Part shown: piece by piece, positions 16,835 through 26,070 of the stretch
Layout: each line of letters begins with the position of its first letter
How positions within the stretch are numbered: position 1 is the stretch's first letter
Notes under the pieces: generated by a model
Told to the model about the DNA's origin: nothing
What the model saw: the letters and a program-made list of their open reading frames with translations, nothing else
Databases searched by the model: none
DNA from: Aeromonas piscicola
GTDB lineage: Bacteria; Pseudomonadota; Gammaproteobacteria; Enterobacterales; Aeromonadaceae
NCBI RefSeq assembly: GCF_000820005.1
Contig: NZ_CDBL01000077.1
Location: 1,084 to 65,083, forward strand
DNA length: 64,000 nucleotides
Direction of reading: 5' to 3'
Translations under genes and position numbers: made by a program

Positions 16835-17616
16835 ACAAGCTGCGTGGCTATGTACGCCCCGATGGGGACGATGCCCGGGTCGAGGCCTGGGGCTGGCCCG
16901 AGATGGAGGTCGAATCTGAGGTCGAGACCAATGCCCTCGGGCTGACACCGGATTGGTATCGGCAGGAGGAAGAGGCGCCGGTCGAGGAGCCGGCAGAGGA
17001 GCCGACCCCCAGCATCACGGCAGAAGAGCTGGAAGCCATCCGTCAGGCCGCCTGGGACGAGGGCATGGCCGAAGGCCAGGCCGCCGGCTTTGCCAAGGGG
17101 CTGGAGGAGGGCAAGCTGGAAGGCCTGCAACAGGGCCATGCCGCCGGGCTGGAGCAGGGCAAGGAGGAGGGACTGGCCATGGGCCGCGAGCTGGTGGATC
17201 AGCAACTGGCCCATTGGCAGTCACTGGTCGATCGTCTCGCCACCCCCCTCAACGAGCTGGATCAGGCGGTGGAGCAGCAACTCATCGCCCTGATGCTGCA
17301 GCTGACCCGCGCCCTCATCCGGCACGAGGCCGAGACATCTCCCCGCATCTTGCTGGAGGCCCTCAAACAGGGGCTGGCCTTGCTGCCTGCCGCCGAGCTG
17401 GGGGTTACCCTGATGCTGCATCCCGATGACATCACCCGGGTCGAGCAGGCGTTCGGGGTGGAAGAGTGCGCCAAGCGTCACTGGCGGCTGCAAAGCGATC
17501 CCACCCTCTCCCTTGGCGATTTGCAGCTGGCGACCGAACTCTCCAGCATCGACCTGACGCTGTCGGGGCGCATCGATCAACTGCTGCGCAACTTCTTGCG
17601 GGACAATCACGAATAA
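16828..17616 (+). CDS. fliH: Flagellar export regulator FliH
   Basis: A 262-residue protein that holds the FliI ATPase in check and docks it to the C ring. The central Gly/Glu-rich run (GLEEGKLEGLQQGHAAGLEQGK, about residues 91-112) is the GxxxG-type helical repeat typical of FliH. The C-terminal domain (LMLQLTRALIRHEAETSP) follows the V-ATPase E-subunit-like fold. The start overlaps the stop of a preceding 22-codon frame. The 57-base gap to fliI is also bridged by a short frame. Confidence 0.93.
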   Translation: MNNKLRGYVRPDGDDARVEAWGWPEMEVESEVETNALGLTPDWYRQEEEAPVEEPAEEPTPSITAEELEAIRQAAWDEGMAEGQAAGFAKGLEEGKLEGLQQGHAAGLEQGKEEGLAMGRELVDQQLAHWQSLVDRLATPLNELDQAVEQQLIALMLQLTRALIRHEAETSPRILLEALKQGLALLPAAELGVTLMLHPDDITRVEQAFGVEECAKRHWRLQSDPTLSLGDLQLATELSSIDLTLSGRIDQLLRNFLRDNHE

Positions 17617-17638
17617 CCTGCGGCGGCCCGCTTCAGGC

Positions 17639-17677
17639 ATGACCCATCTCAATATCGCATATCAGGAGGCCAGATGA
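17639..17677 (+). other. 12-codon micro-ORF bridging fliH and fliI
   Basis: ATG at 17639 ([12 protein letters not shown]) ends with a TGA that overlaps the fliI ATG. The fliI RBS (CAGGAGG) lies inside it. It may only reflect chance in a short GC-rich gap, or it may keep ribosomes in place for fliI. Confidence 0.35.
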
Positions 17678-19005
17678 GCGGCTCGTTACTCACTCGATTG
17701 CAAGGGTATCGGGTGCGCGATATCGCGCCCAAGCCGCCCGTCGCCGGCAAATTGACCCGGGTGGTGGGGCTCACGCTGGAAGCCATTGGCTGCCGCGCCG
17801 CCATCGGTGCCCTCTGTCGCATCGATACCCAGGACGGGATGCTGGAGGCCGAAGTGGTGGGTTTCTCCGGCGATCACCTGTTCCTGATGCCGAGCGAGCA
17901 GCTCAAGGGGGTCATCCCGGGTGCCCGTGTGGTGCCCATCACAGAGGAGCACGGCATTCCGGTCGGCATGAACCTGCTGGGTCGGGTCATAGATGGCATA
18001 GGCCAGCCGCTGGACGGGCTTGGCCCCATCCTCTCCTCCCAGACGGTGCAGTTTGCCCAGCACCGCATCAATCCGCTCTCCCGTCGTCCCATCCATCAAC
18101 CCATGGACGTGGGAGTGCGCGCCATCAACGCCGTGTTGACCGTGGGTCAAGGCCAGCGGATGGGGCTGTTCGCAGGCTCGGGCGTCGGCAAGTCTGTGCT
18201 GCTCGGCATGATGACTCGTGGCTCGGTGGCGGACGTGGTGGTGGTGGGCCTCATCGGTGAGCGGGGCCGGGAAGTAAAAGAGTTTATCGAAGACATTCTG
18301 GGGGAGGAGGGGCGTGCCCGCTCCGTGGTGGTGGCAGCCCCGGCCGACGCCTCGCCCCTGATGCGCCTCAAGGGGTGCGAGACGGCGCTGGCCATTGCCG
18401 AATACTTTCGTGATCAGGGGCTCAACGTGCTGCTCTTGATGGATTCGCTGACCCGTTACGCCCAGGCCCAGCGTGAAATCGCGCTGGCGGTGGGTGAGCC
18501 GCCGGCGACCAAGGGGTATCCGCCCTCGGTATTTGCCAAATTACCGGCGCTGGTGGAGCGGGCCGGCAACGGCAGCGACGGCCAGGGCTCCATCACCGCC
18601 TTCTTCACCGTGCTGACCGAGGGGGATGATTTGCAAGACCCCATCGCCGATGCGGCACGGGCCATCCTCGACGGCCACATAGTCCTGTCGCGCGAACTGG
18701 CCGATGCGGGCCACTACCCGGCCATCGACATCGAAAAATCCATCAGCCGGGTCATGCCCATGGTCACTTCGCCCCAGCACATGGAGCTGGCGCGGACCCT
18801 CAAGCAGTTCTACTCCCTCTATCAGCAAAACCGGGATCTCATCACCATAGGCGCTTACAGCCAGGGTTCGGATCCCCGCATCGATCGTGCCATCGTTCAA
18901 AAACCCTATCTGGATCAGTTCTTGCAACAGGGTATGCGCGAGGTCATTCACTACGATGAGGGCCTGCAATCCCTGCAACTGGTGGCCATGCCCCTGATGC
19001 GTTGA
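17674..19005 (+). CDS. fliI: Flagellar export ATPase FliI
   Basis: A 443-residue ATPase related to the F1 beta subunit that energises export-substrate release. The Walker A loop is [15 protein letters not shown] at about residues 163-177. Walker B is [20 protein letters not shown], and [18 protein letters not shown] is the family signature. The length is normal. A strong RBS (CAGGAGG) lies 7 bases upstream. It works with FliH and FliJ, encoded on either side. Confidence 0.97.
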   Translation: MSGSLLTRLQGYRVRDIAPKPPVAGKLTRVVGLTLEAIGCRAAIGALCRIDTQDGMLEAEVVGFSGDHLFLMPSEQLKGVIPGARVVPITEEHGIPVGMNLLGRVIDGIGQPLDGLGPILSSQTVQFAQHRINPLSRRPIHQPMDVGVRAINAVLTVGQGQRMGLFAGSGVGKSVLLGMMTRGSVADVVVVGLIGERGREVKEFIEDILGEEGRARSVVVAAPADASPLMRLKGCETALAIAEYFRDQGLNVLLLMDSLTRYAQAQREIALAVGEPPATKGYPPSVFAKLPALVERAGNGSDGQGSITAFFTVLTEGDDLQDPIADAARAILDGHIVLSRELADAGHYPAIDIEKSISRVMPMVTSPQHMELARTLKQFYSLYQQNRDLITIGAYSQGSDPRIDRAIVQKPYLDQFLQQGMREVIHYDEGLQSLQLVAMPLMR

Positions 19006-19031
19006 CGATGTGATGAAGAGGGAAGGCGGTC

Positions 19032-19472
19032 ATGAGTAAAGGCTTGGTGATGTTGTCCGAGCGGCTGGTGGAGGCCGAACAGCAGGCGGCACTGGCGCTG
19101 GCGAAGGCCCAGCAGGATCTGAAAATCTTCATGGAGCAGCAGGAGGCGCTCAACCAGTATCGCCAGATCTATCATCAGCAGTGGACAGATCGCGGTCTGC
19201 AGGGCATAGCTGCCCAGCAGAATGCCCAGTACCACGCCTTCATCAACAAGCTTGAGCAAGCGGCCACCCAGCAGTACGAAGGTGTGCTGCAGGTGCGCCA
19301 GGCACTGGCGTTGCGGCGCGAAGAGTGGCTGGCCGCCCAGCAGAGGCGCAAGGCGGTGGAGTTGCTGCTGGCCAAGCAGGCCGGGCGCGAGCAGCAGAAG
19401 GCCCAGCGTCAGGAGCAGAAGATGCTGGATGAGTACGCCATGCTGCGCCGCTTCCATCATTCTGGCCTGTAA
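19032..19472 (+). CDS. fliJ: Flagellar export chaperone FliJ
   Basis: A 146-residue, almost wholly helical protein rich in Gln, Glu, Lys and Ala, forming an antiparallel coiled coil like the F1 gamma subunit. It sits in the FliI ring and escorts chaperones to the export gate. Sequence conservation is weak in this family, so the call rests on size, coiled-coil character (EQQAALALAKAQQDLKIF) and position after fliI. RBS GGAAGGCGG. Confidence 0.9.
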   Translation: MSKGLVMLSERLVEAEQQAALALAKAQQDLKIFMEQQEALNQYRQIYHQQWTDRGLQGIAAQQNAQYHAFINKLEQAATQQYEGVLQVRQALALRREEWLAAQQRRKAVELLLAKQAGREQQKAQRQEQKMLDEYAMLRRFHHSGL

Positions 19473-19564
19473 CTTGCTTTATTCTGCCCATCCAGTGTGC
19501 GCCTCACCGCCATCGCGTTCGTGAGGGCCGCACCAGAACCCGATTGTCGTCAGGGATTTTCATC

Positions 19565-21502
19565 ATGATGCAGACACTGCTAACCAATACCCCCCCCGTT
19601 CAGGCTGCTGCGCCTGCCGACAAGAGTGCTCAGCTCCAACCCCCCTCCGACAACGGTGAACCGACGCCACAGGGTGAACCGAAAGGCGGTTTCTCCGATG
19701 CGATGGCCAAGGCCCAGGCAAATGGTGCGCCGGTGACCAAGGCCGCTCAGGCGGCTACGAGCGAGCCGAAGGCCGGTAGTCAGGTCGTCACTGGCCAGGT
19801 GGCCGATGACAAAGGTGCCAGTGACAAGCACGCCGATGCCAAATCTTTGGCGAATGCCACCGAAGGCTCGGCGGCCACCGACGATAAAAAGAAAAAAACG
19901 GAGGAGGCCGAGAGCAGTGCCTCTCCCATCGATTTCTTGCAGCGTCTGCAAGATGCCCTCAAGCAGGACACCAGCCTGGTCTCCCCCGCGCCCCTCAACC
20001 TTATAACGACCGCGTCAGCCGTGGAAACGGACGGCAATATGTTGCCGCAAGCGGGGGAGGGCGCAGAGGCGGCCGATGTGCTGGTCGGCGCGGGTGACAA
20101 GCCGCTTACCCTGGATGACAGAAAAGCCGCAACCGGCGCCGCTTTGCAGGCACAACAGGCCGCCAGCCTGCTCAAGGGGGAAGGGGTCGAGGTGCCGGCA
20201 GCTGAAGGCGAGGCGCAAGCCATGGAGAGCGATGCTGCCGCCATGGCTGCCCAGCTGAAAGACGCAGGCAAGGATCCGAAAGAGGCAGGCAAGGACAAAG
20301 GGGCGGCTGGCACCGACAAAGCGGGCCTCACCGGCGCCGAGCGGGCCGCCTTGCTGAGCAAGGTGTTGCCGACCGAGGCGGTGGACAAGGCCGCCAAAGG
20401 CGAGGGGAACAAGTCCGTCGAGATCGATGCCAGCGCCAAACCCGTCACTCCTTCCATGAGCAACAAGGAGGGGGTCGAGAAGGCACATCCCCAGCGTGCG
20501 ATGGAGCAGGCCGTGCCCACCCAGACGAGCGCCACCAGGGCGTTTGAAGCGGGTCAGGAGCGGGTCGACACGGATACGACCCGCTCGACGGACGGTGCTC
20601 AGGCCAGAGGCGCTGCCGAGGGGGGCGAGCAGGCCCAGGCCAGGGCGGCCACGGCCGCCAAGTCAGAGAGTCCGCTGGCCACTGCCAGCAGCAGCGCCAC
20701 GGCACCGGCTACCCAGCAACCAGCCGAACCCGTGTTGACGGCCCCGCAACAGGTGCTGGCCAGCAGTGAATCCCAAGGGCCGCAGGCCTCGCTGAGTGCC
20801 TTGTCGGCCGGGATCAAGCAGATGGAGGCCAGCGAAGGCCGCGAGTCTGCCAAGGTCAGGAGCGAGGTCAAGGTGGACGTGAAGCAGAAGGTGGCCGAGT
20901 TTGGCAAAGGCAGCGCCCTCGGGACCGAGTCCAGCACCCACGACAGTAACCATAGCCAGCAGGTTCAGCAGAACAGCCAGCCCCAGGTGGCCAACAACGA
21001 CAGCAAGCCCACGGTCGATATAGCGGCGCGGCGTGATCCCCAGAATCTGCCACACCTCAAGCTGGCCAATCCGGAGGCGCCGGCCCAGCTGCACCAGAAG
21101 GTGAACCTGATGCTGGCGGACAAGTTGCAGCAGGCGGAGATCCAGCTCGACCCCCTTGGCCTTGGCAAGATGAAGATCCAGATCCAGATTGGCGCCGACA
21201 ACCAGGCCAACGTGCACTTCGTGGTACAACATGGTCAGACCCGCGAAATGCTGGAGCAGGCCATGCCACGGCTGCGTGATATGTTGGCCGGGCAGGGCAT
21301 CCAGCTCGGTCAGACCATAGTGCAACAGCAGCCGCAGCAACAGTCACAGGGTCAGTCGGCATTTGCCGGACAGGGCCAGCAAGGTCAAAAAGAGAGCGGA
21401 ACTTTTGCCGAAACAGGCCAAACTGAGGCAGAGGTCTCAGCCGCAGGCAGTCGTTTGCTGACGGAATCGACAAACGACAGCGGAATTGATTTCTATGCTT
21501 GA
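19565..21502 (+). CDS. fliK: Flagellar hook-length control protein FliK
   Basis: A 645-residue export substrate acting as hook ruler and switch. About 500 N-terminal residues are low-complexity, rich in Ala, Lys, Glu and Asp, with no fixed fold. The C-terminal domain (about 525-600) is the conserved Flg_hook region: LQQAEIQLDPLGLGKMKIQI, VHFVVQHGQTREMLEQAM and LRDMLAGQGI. A Gln-rich tail follows. The start at 19565 is chosen for AGGGA eight bases upstream; a TTG at 19544 lacks one. It is long for the family, but FliK length varies widely. Confidence 0.93.
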   Translation: MMQTLLTNTPPVQAAAPADKSAQLQPPSDNGEPTPQGEPKGGFSDAMAKAQANGAPVTKAAQAATSEPKAGSQVVTGQVADDKGASDKHADAKSLANATEGSAATDDKKKKTEEAESSASPIDFLQRLQDALKQDTSLVSPAPLNLITTASAVETDGNMLPQAGEGAEAADVLVGAGDKPLTLDDRKAATGAALQAQQAASLLKGEGVEVPAAEGEAQAMESDAAAMAAQLKDAGKDPKEAGKDKGAAGTDKAGLTGAERAALLSKVLPTEAVDKAAKGEGNKSVEIDASAKPVTPSMSNKEGVEKAHPQRAMEQAVPTQTSATRAFEAGQERVDTDTTRSTDGAQARGAAEGGEQAQARAATAAKSESPLATASSSATAPATQQPAEPVLTAPQQVLASSESQGPQASLSALSAGIKQMEASEGRESAKVRSEVKVDVKQKVAEFGKGSALGTESSTHDSNHSQQVQQNSQPQVANNDSKPTVDIAARRDPQNLPHLKLANPEAPAQLHQKVNLMLADKLQQAEIQLDPLGLGKMKIQIQIGADNQANVHFVVQHGQTREMLEQAMPRLRDMLAGQGIQLGQTIVQQQPQQQSQGQSAFAGQGQQGQKESGTFAETGQTEAEVSAAGSRLLTESTNDSGIDFYA

Positions 21503-21559
21503 TGCCAGCCTGAGTAAGTTTATGATATCGAACAAGTTTGAGACTAGGGTGGACAAGGG

Positions 21560-22075
21560 ATGGCAGATGATAACGAACTGACGCTGAAAGACCCGGCGGC
21601 AGGCAAGAAAAAGAAGCTGATCATGGTAGTCGCCCTGGCCGTGATTGTGCTGGGCGGCGGTGCCGGTGCCTGGCTGATGCTGTCCGGCGGCGACAAGCCG
21701 GCGGCCGAAGCCGCGGCGGAAGGGAAGGATGCCAAGCCCAAGGAGGAAGCGGTCCAGCCCTCGCTCTACGTGGGCATGCCGCGTCCCTTCGTGTTCAACG
21801 TCTCGGGTGGTCAGCGGGATCGGCTGGTGCAGATCAAGATCCAGCTGATGGTGCGTGGCGCCGCCGACGAGGCCCTGGCCAAGCAGAATATCCCCCTGAT
21901 CGAAGGCACCCTGCTGCGGGTCTTCAGCGCCGCCACCAGCGAGCAGCTGATGACCTTCGAAGGCAAGGAGAAGCTGCGCAAGGATTCACTGGAAGAGTGC
22001 CGTCGGGTGCTCAATGACCTGGTCTCTTCCCCCGTTATCGAACAAGTGCTGTTTACCGGCTTTGTAATGCAATAA
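21560..22075 (+). CDS. fliL: Flagellar basal body-associated protein FliL
   Basis: A 171-residue single-pass inner-membrane protein. The membrane segment is about residues 20-41 (LIMVVALAVIVLGGGAGAWL). A linker follows and then the periplasmic FliL domain with PRPFVFNVSGGQRDRLVQIK and the C-terminal EQVLFTGFVMQ. It surrounds the stator and supports high torque. It is followed after 9 bases by fliM. Confidence 0.95.
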   Translation: MADDNELTLKDPAAGKKKKLIMVVALAVIVLGGGAGAWLMLSGGDKPAAEAAAEGKDAKPKEEAVQPSLYVGMPRPFVFNVSGGQRDRLVQIKIQLMVRGAADEALAKQNIPLIEGTLLRVFSAATSEQLMTFEGKEKLRKDSLEECRRVLNDLVSSPVIEQVLFTGFVMQ

Positions 22076-22084
22076 GGGTGATGC

Positions 22085-23155
22085 GTGAGCGATCTGTTAA
22101 GTCAGGACGAAATTGATGCCCTCTTGCACGGTGTCGATGATGTCGAAGAGGAAGAGATAGGCGCGGCGGGCGATCCCGGCGTCGCCCAGTTTGACTTCTC
22201 CTCCCAGGACCGCATCGTCCGTGGTCGCATGCCGACCCTGGAGCTGGTGAACGAGCGTTTCGCCCGCCACATGCGGATCAGCCTGTTCAACATGATGCGC
22301 CGCACCGCCGAGGTCTCCATCAACGGCGTGCAGATGCTCAAGTTCGGCGAGTACGTCCATACCCTGTTCGTGCCGACCAGCCTGAACATGGTGCGTTTCC
22401 GTCCGCTCAAGGGCACGGCCCTCATCACCATGGAAGCCCGCCTGGTGTTCATCCTGGTGGAGAACTTCTTCGGCGGCGATGGCCGCTATCACGCCAAGAT
22501 CGAGGGGCGCGAGTTCACCCCCACCGAGCGGCGCATCATCCAGATGCTGCTCAAGCTGGTATTCGAGGATTACAAGGATGCCTGGGCGCCGGTGATGGAT
22601 GTCGGCTTCGAATACCTCGACTCCGAGGTGAACCCGGCCATGGCCAACATCGTCAGCCCCACCGAGGTGATCGTCGTGAGCTCGTTCCACATCGAGCTCG
22701 ATGGCGGCGGCGGGGATTTCCACGTGGCCATGCCTTACTCCATGCTGGAGCCCATCCGCGAGCTGCTGGATGCCGGCGTGCAGAGTGACAAGGGTGATAC
22801 TGACGTGCGCTGGAGCAAGGCGCTGCGCGACGAAATCATGGACGTCAAGGTCGAGCTCAGAGCCAAGCTGCTGGAAACGGATCTGACCCTGCGCGAGCTG
22901 ATGGAGCTGCGACCCGGTGACATCATACCGGTGGAGATGCCGGAGAACCTGCTGGTCTATGTGGAAGATTTGCCTACCTTCCACGCCAAGATGGGGCGGA
23001 CCAAGGAGAATGTGGCGCTCAAGATTACCGACAAACTCAAACGCCCGGAAGGGGTCAAGACAGAGATGCATCTGGTGACCCGGGGCGGCATACGCATCGA
23101 TGGTGAGGCCGAGCTGGAAGAGCTCGAGCGCAGCATCGAAGATCAACAGCGATAA
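22085..23155 (+). CDS. fliM: Flagellar motor switch protein FliM
   Basis: A 356-residue C-ring protein that binds phospho-CheY. The N-terminal CheY-binding peptide is seen at the start (MSDLLSQDEIDALLHGV), then the CheC-like middle domain (NERFARHMRISLFNMMRR) and the C-terminal SpoA domain. The start codon is GTG at 22085 with AAGGGTG upstream. It pairs with FliN, encoded next. Confidence 0.97.
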   Translation: MSDLLSQDEIDALLHGVDDVEEEEIGAAGDPGVAQFDFSSQDRIVRGRMPTLELVNERFARHMRISLFNMMRRTAEVSINGVQMLKFGEYVHTLFVPTSLNMVRFRPLKGTALITMEARLVFILVENFFGGDGRYHAKIEGREFTPTERRIIQMLLKLVFEDYKDAWAPVMDVGFEYLDSEVNPAMANIVSPTEVIVVSSFHIELDGGGGDFHVAMPYSMLEPIRELLDAGVQSDKGDTDVRWSKALRDEIMDVKVELRAKLLETDLTLRELMELRPGDIIPVEMPENLLVYVEDLPTFHAKMGRTKENVALKITDKLKRPEGVKTEMHLVTRGGIRIDGEAELEELERSIEDQQR

Positions 23156-23156
23156 C

Positions 23157-23210
23157 ATGGACTGCCTGTCACGACAGACGGTCACGAAGCAGCATAAGGA
23201 AGCAAGATGA
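23157..23210 (+). other. 17-codon micro-ORF bridging fliM and fliN
   Basis: ATG at 23157, one base after the fliM stop, runs open (MDCLSRQTVTKQHKEAR) to a TGA overlapping the fliN ATG. The fliN RBS (AAGGAAG) is within it. Translation is not shown. Confidence 0.35.
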
Positions 23211-23599
23211 GCGGAACTGATGAAGAGGATCTGATGGCGGACGCCTGGGCAGCAGCCCTGGAAGAGCAGGTGATTGCCGAAGCCAAGCCGGCTCCCCTTG
23301 AGGAGCTGACCGATGACGCCCCCATCAGTGCCGAGGAGCGGCGCAAGCTCGACACCATACTCGACATCCCGGTCACCATTGCCATGGAAGTGGGCCGCAG
23401 CCAGATCAGCATCCGCAACCTGCTGCAGTTGAACCAGGGCTCGGTAGTGGAGCTGGATCGGGTGGCTGGCGAGCCGCTGGACGTGCTGGTCAACGGCACC
23501 CTGATCGCCCACGGCGAGGTGGTGGTGGTGAACGACAAGTTCGGTATCCGTCTGACCGATGTCATCAGTCAGATTGAAAGGATCAAGAAACTCAAATGA
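23207..23599 (+). CDS. fliN: Flagellar motor switch protein FliN
   Basis: A 130-residue C-ring protein. The C-terminal SpoA domain is clear: ILDIPVTIAMEVGRSQISIR, LNQGSVVELDRVAGEPLDVL and GEVVVVNDKFGIRLTDVIS. The acidic N-terminal extension is typical of the longer FliN form. The last 15 codons (LTDVISQIERIKKLK) are duplicated directly after the stop codon, see the repeat at 23552-23666. Confidence 0.97.
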   Translation: MSGTDEEDLMADAWAAALEEQVIAEAKPAPLEELTDDAPISAEERRKLDTILDIPVTIAMEVGRSQISIRNLLQLNQGSVVELDRVAGEPLDVLVNGTLIAHGEVVVVNDKFGIRLTDVISQIERIKKLK

Positions 23600-23666
23600 T
23601 CAGAACCATTGCGCTGACCGATGTCATCATCAATCAGGCTGAAAGGATCAAAAAACTCACATGATC
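23552..23666 (+). repeat. Tandem duplication of the fliN 3' end
   Basis: The segment from CTGACCGATGTCATCA to CTCAAATGATC (23552-23602) recurs with few changes and a 3-base insertion at 23614-23667. The second copy reads [16 protein letters not shown], nearly the FliN C-terminus again, and brings the ATGATC in which fliO starts. The two ATG codons are 65 bases apart. Confidence 0.85.
23596..23664 (+). other. 22-codon micro-ORF bridging fliN and fliO
   Basis: ATG 23596 overlaps the fliN stop as ATGA and the frame ends in a TGA that overlaps the fliO start as ATGA. It encodes MIRTIALTDVIINQAERIKK and two more residues, i.e. a copy of the FliN C-terminus. It could relay ribosomes from fliN to fliO. 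Whether the peptide is made is unknown. Confidence 0.5.
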
Positions 23667-24044
23667 CGCATGTTCCCGTTACTGCTGTTGTCCCTCCCTG
23701 CACTGGCCAATCCCGGTGCGGGGGCCAATCCCCCCAGCCTCACCTCCTGGCTGCTCTCCAGTCTGATGGTCATAGGCCTCATCTTGGTGCTGGGCTTTCT
23801 ACTCAAGAAGAGCAAGATAGCCACCGCCATGGGCGGCGGCCAGATGCGGGTCATCGCCAGCCTGCCGGTGGGCTACAAGGAGAAGCTGCTGGTGGTCAAG
23901 GTGGGCGAGCAGCAACTGCTGATCGGGGTGACGCCGCAGCAGGTCAACTTCCTCTATCGCCTGGAGGCGCCGCTGGACGAGAGCCAGCCCCAGGCGTTTT
24001 CCCAGCAGCTTGGCAAATTGATGGGCAAGCATGAAAAAACCTAA
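23661..24044 (+). CDS. fliO: Flagellar export-gate assembly protein FliO
   Basis: A 127-residue protein with a signal-like N-terminus ([16 protein letters not shown]), a membrane segment at about residues 30-50 ([18 protein letters not shown]) and a cytoplasmic FliO domain ([20 protein letters not shown] and [12 protein letters not shown]). FliO helps FliP form its ring. The start follows the fliN-end duplication. Its 3' end overlaps fliP by 14 bases. Confidence 0.93.
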   Translation: MIRMFPLLLLSLPALANPGAGANPPSLTSWLLSSLMVIGLILVLGFLLKKSKIATAMGGGQMRVIASLPVGYKEKLLVVKVGEQQLLIGVTPQQVNFLYRLEAPLDESQPQAFSQQLGKLMGKHEKT

Positions 24045-24810
24045 CCGCTTATGGTCACAGCTTGGGCTGCTGGTCGGCCTGTTGGCAGCCTTGGTCCTGT
24101 TGTCACCGCTAGCACTGGCCCAGGATGGCATGTCGGCTGTGACCATCAAGACCATGGCGGACGGCAGTCAGGAATACAGCCTGACCCTGCAAGTGCTGGC
24201 GCTGATGACGGCGCTCTCCTTCTTGCCGGCCATGGTCATCATGATGACCTCGTTTACCCGCATCATCATAGTGCTGGGCATACTGCGCCAGGCCATAGGT
24301 CTGCAGCAGAGCCCCTCCAACCAGGTGTTGATCGGTATCGCCCTTTTTATGTCGTTCTTCATCATGTCGCCGGTGCTGGATCGCATCAACAACGAGGCGC
24401 TGCAGCCCTATCTGGCCGAGACGATCCAGGCAAAGGAGGCGCTGGAGAAGGCCGAGCTGCCCATCCATCAATTCATGCTGGCCCAGACCCGGATCAAGGA
24501 TCTCAACACCTTCATGGAGATAGCCAACGTGCAGGTGGACAAGCCCGCCGAGGTGCCGCTGCGGGTGCTGATCCCGGCGTTTGTCACCAGCGAGCTGAAG
24601 ACCGCCTTCCAGATAGGCTTCATGCTGTTTCTGCCCTTCCTGGTGATCGATCTGGTGGTGGCCAGTATCCTGATGGCCATGGGGATGATGATGCTGTCGC
24701 CTATGCTGGTGTCACTGCCGTTCAAGCTGATGCTGTTCGTCATGGTGGATGGCTGGAACCTGATCCTGGGCTCCCTGGCCAACAGCTTCGGGCTGGGTGC
24801 CGGTGGTTAA
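24031..24810 (+). CDS. fliP: Flagellar type III export gate protein FliP
   Basis: A 259-residue inner-membrane protein with a cleavable signal ([20 protein letters not shown] to LALA) and four membrane segments. The family signatures [20 protein letters not shown] and [22 protein letters not shown] are intact. Five FliP subunits form the core of the export gate with FliQ and FliR, encoded next. Confidence 0.97.
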   Translation: MKKPNRLWSQLGLLVGLLAALVLLSPLALAQDGMSAVTIKTMADGSQEYSLTLQVLALMTALSFLPAMVIMMTSFTRIIIVLGILRQAIGLQQSPSNQVLIGIALFMSFFIMSPVLDRINNEALQPYLAETIQAKEALEKAELPIHQFMLAQTRIKDLNTFMEIANVQVDKPAEVPLRVLIPAFVTSELKTAFQIGFMLFLPFLVIDLVVASILMAMGMMMLSPMLVSLPFKLMLFVMVDGWNLILGSLANSFGLGAGG

Positions 24811-24837
24811 GTCGGACAAACGCAAGGAGCAAGCAGC

Positions 24838-25107
24838 ATGAGTCCGGAAACCTTTATCGACGTCTTTCGCGAGGCACTCTGGCTGGTGACCATCATGGTG
24901 TGCGCCGTGATCCTGCCCAGTCTGTGCGTCGGCCTGCTGGTGGCCATCTTTCAGGCCGCCACCTCCATCAACGAGCAGACTCTGAGCTTCCTGCCCCGTC
25001 TCATCGTCACCCTGTTCGCGCTGGGGGCGGGCGCGCACTGGGGCTTGCAGAGTCTGATGGACTTCTTCCTGCTGATGGTGAGCCAAATACCCGAGGTGGT
25101 GGGATGA
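24838..25107 (+). CDS. fliQ: Flagellar type III export gate protein FliQ
   Basis: An 89-residue protein with two membrane helices (about residues 16-40 and 55-78). PETFIDVFREALWLVTIM and LLVAIFQAATSINEQTLSFL match the family closely. A strong AAGGAG lies 8 bases upstream of 24838. Four copies join the FliP-FliR gate. Confidence 0.97.
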   Translation: MSPETFIDVFREALWLVTIMVCAVILPSLCVGLLVAIFQAATSINEQTLSFLPRLIVTLFALGAGAHWGLQSLMDFFLLMVSQIPEVVG

Positions 25108-25190
25108 GTCATGCCCGGCAAGCGTCAGGGACGTCCTCTGACGGCCCGCTGATGGCGACATGTCATTTCACTCCTGGGGTGGCGAGATGA
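25104..25190 (+). other. 28-codon micro-ORF bridging fliQ and fliR
   Basis: ATG 25104 overlaps the fliQ stop as ATGA; the frame (MSHARQASGTSSDGPLMATC and eight more residues) ends in a TGA overlapping the chosen fliR start (25187) as ATGA. It spans the whole gap. No similarity to a known peptide was recognised. Confidence 0.4.
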
Positions 25191-25984
25191 CCTACACGAC
25201 CGCTCTCATCATGGAGTGGTTGTCTTCCATCCTCTGGCCGCTGGCGCGGGTGAGCGGCCTCTTGATGGTGATGGCGGTGTTTGGCAGTCGCCTGACTCCC
25301 GCTCGCATCCGTATCGGGTTGGCGCTGGCGCTGACCTTCATGATCGCCCCCCTGTTACCCCCCATGCCCAAGATAGAGCTGTTCTCCGTCGGCAGTTTTC
25401 TGGTGTTGACCCAGCAGTTGCTCATCGGCATCGCGCTTGGCCTCATGACCCAGTTCCTGATGGAAAGCTTCGTGATGGCAGGTCAGGTCATCGCCATGCA
25501 GACCAGTCTGGGCTTTGCCACCCTAGTGGATCCCATGAATGGCCAGTCGGCCCCCGTGGTGGGCCAGTTCTACCTGATGCTGGCGACCCTGGTGTTTCTG
25601 GCGGTGGATGGCCACCTCATCATGCTGCGCATGGTGGTGCTGAGCTTTGACACCTTGCCGGTCTCAGATGCCGGGCTTACCCTGCCTGCCATCCGCAGTC
25701 TGGTCGGATTCCTGGGGGTCATGTACCAGGCCTCGCTGGTGATGGCGCTGTCGGCCATCATCGCACTGTTGCTCATCAACTTTGCGTTCGGCGTCATGAC
25801 TCGGGCGGCGCCTCAGCTCAACATCTTCAGCATAGGTTTTGCGGTCAGCATGATGTCCGGGCTGCTCATCCTCTGGCTTACCATAGGTGGTTTCCTCGGC
25901 CACTTCGACTCCATGTGGGAGCGGGTGCAGGAGACCAGTTGCGAGCTCATCAACGTCCAGTGTTTCGGTGGCCAGAATGGCTGA
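25187..25984 (+). CDS. fliR: Flagellar type III export gate protein FliR
   Basis: A 265-residue inner-membrane protein with about six membrane segments. The family motif QVIAMQTSLGFATLVDPMNG is intact. The start at 25187 (MTYTTALIMEW) is preferred, since GGGGTGG lies just upstream and the hydrophobic domain begins soon after; an ATG at 25160 would add nine residues. One FliR caps the FliP/FliQ gate. About 86 bases separate it from flhB. Confidence 0.94.
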   Translation: MTYTTALIMEWLSSILWPLARVSGLLMVMAVFGSRLTPARIRIGLALALTFMIAPLLPPMPKIELFSVGSFLVLTQQLLIGIALGLMTQFLMESFVMAGQVIAMQTSLGFATLVDPMNGQSAPVVGQFYLMLATLVFLAVDGHLIMLRMVVLSFDTLPVSDAGLTLPAIRSLVGFLGVMYQASLVMALSAIIALLLINFAFGVMTRAAPQLNIFSIGFAVSMMSGLLILWLTIGGFLGHFDSMWERVQETSCELINVQCFGGQNG

Positions 25985-26070
25985 TTGCGGGCGGCTGGGT
26001 AGTAAACGACTCGATGCCTTCCGGGGGCGAGCACAACTGAGCAAGCTCCTGCGTGTCGGAGGTCGACAGC

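Noticed and set aside
19544-19564. Longer FliK from a TTG codon at 19544
   Set aside because: The RBS AGGGA is placed for ATG 19565; the TTG has none.
22097-23512. 471-codon minus-strand open frame over fliM and fliN
   Set aside because: Antisense of two well-supported genes; composition biased to His and Gln as in complement frames.
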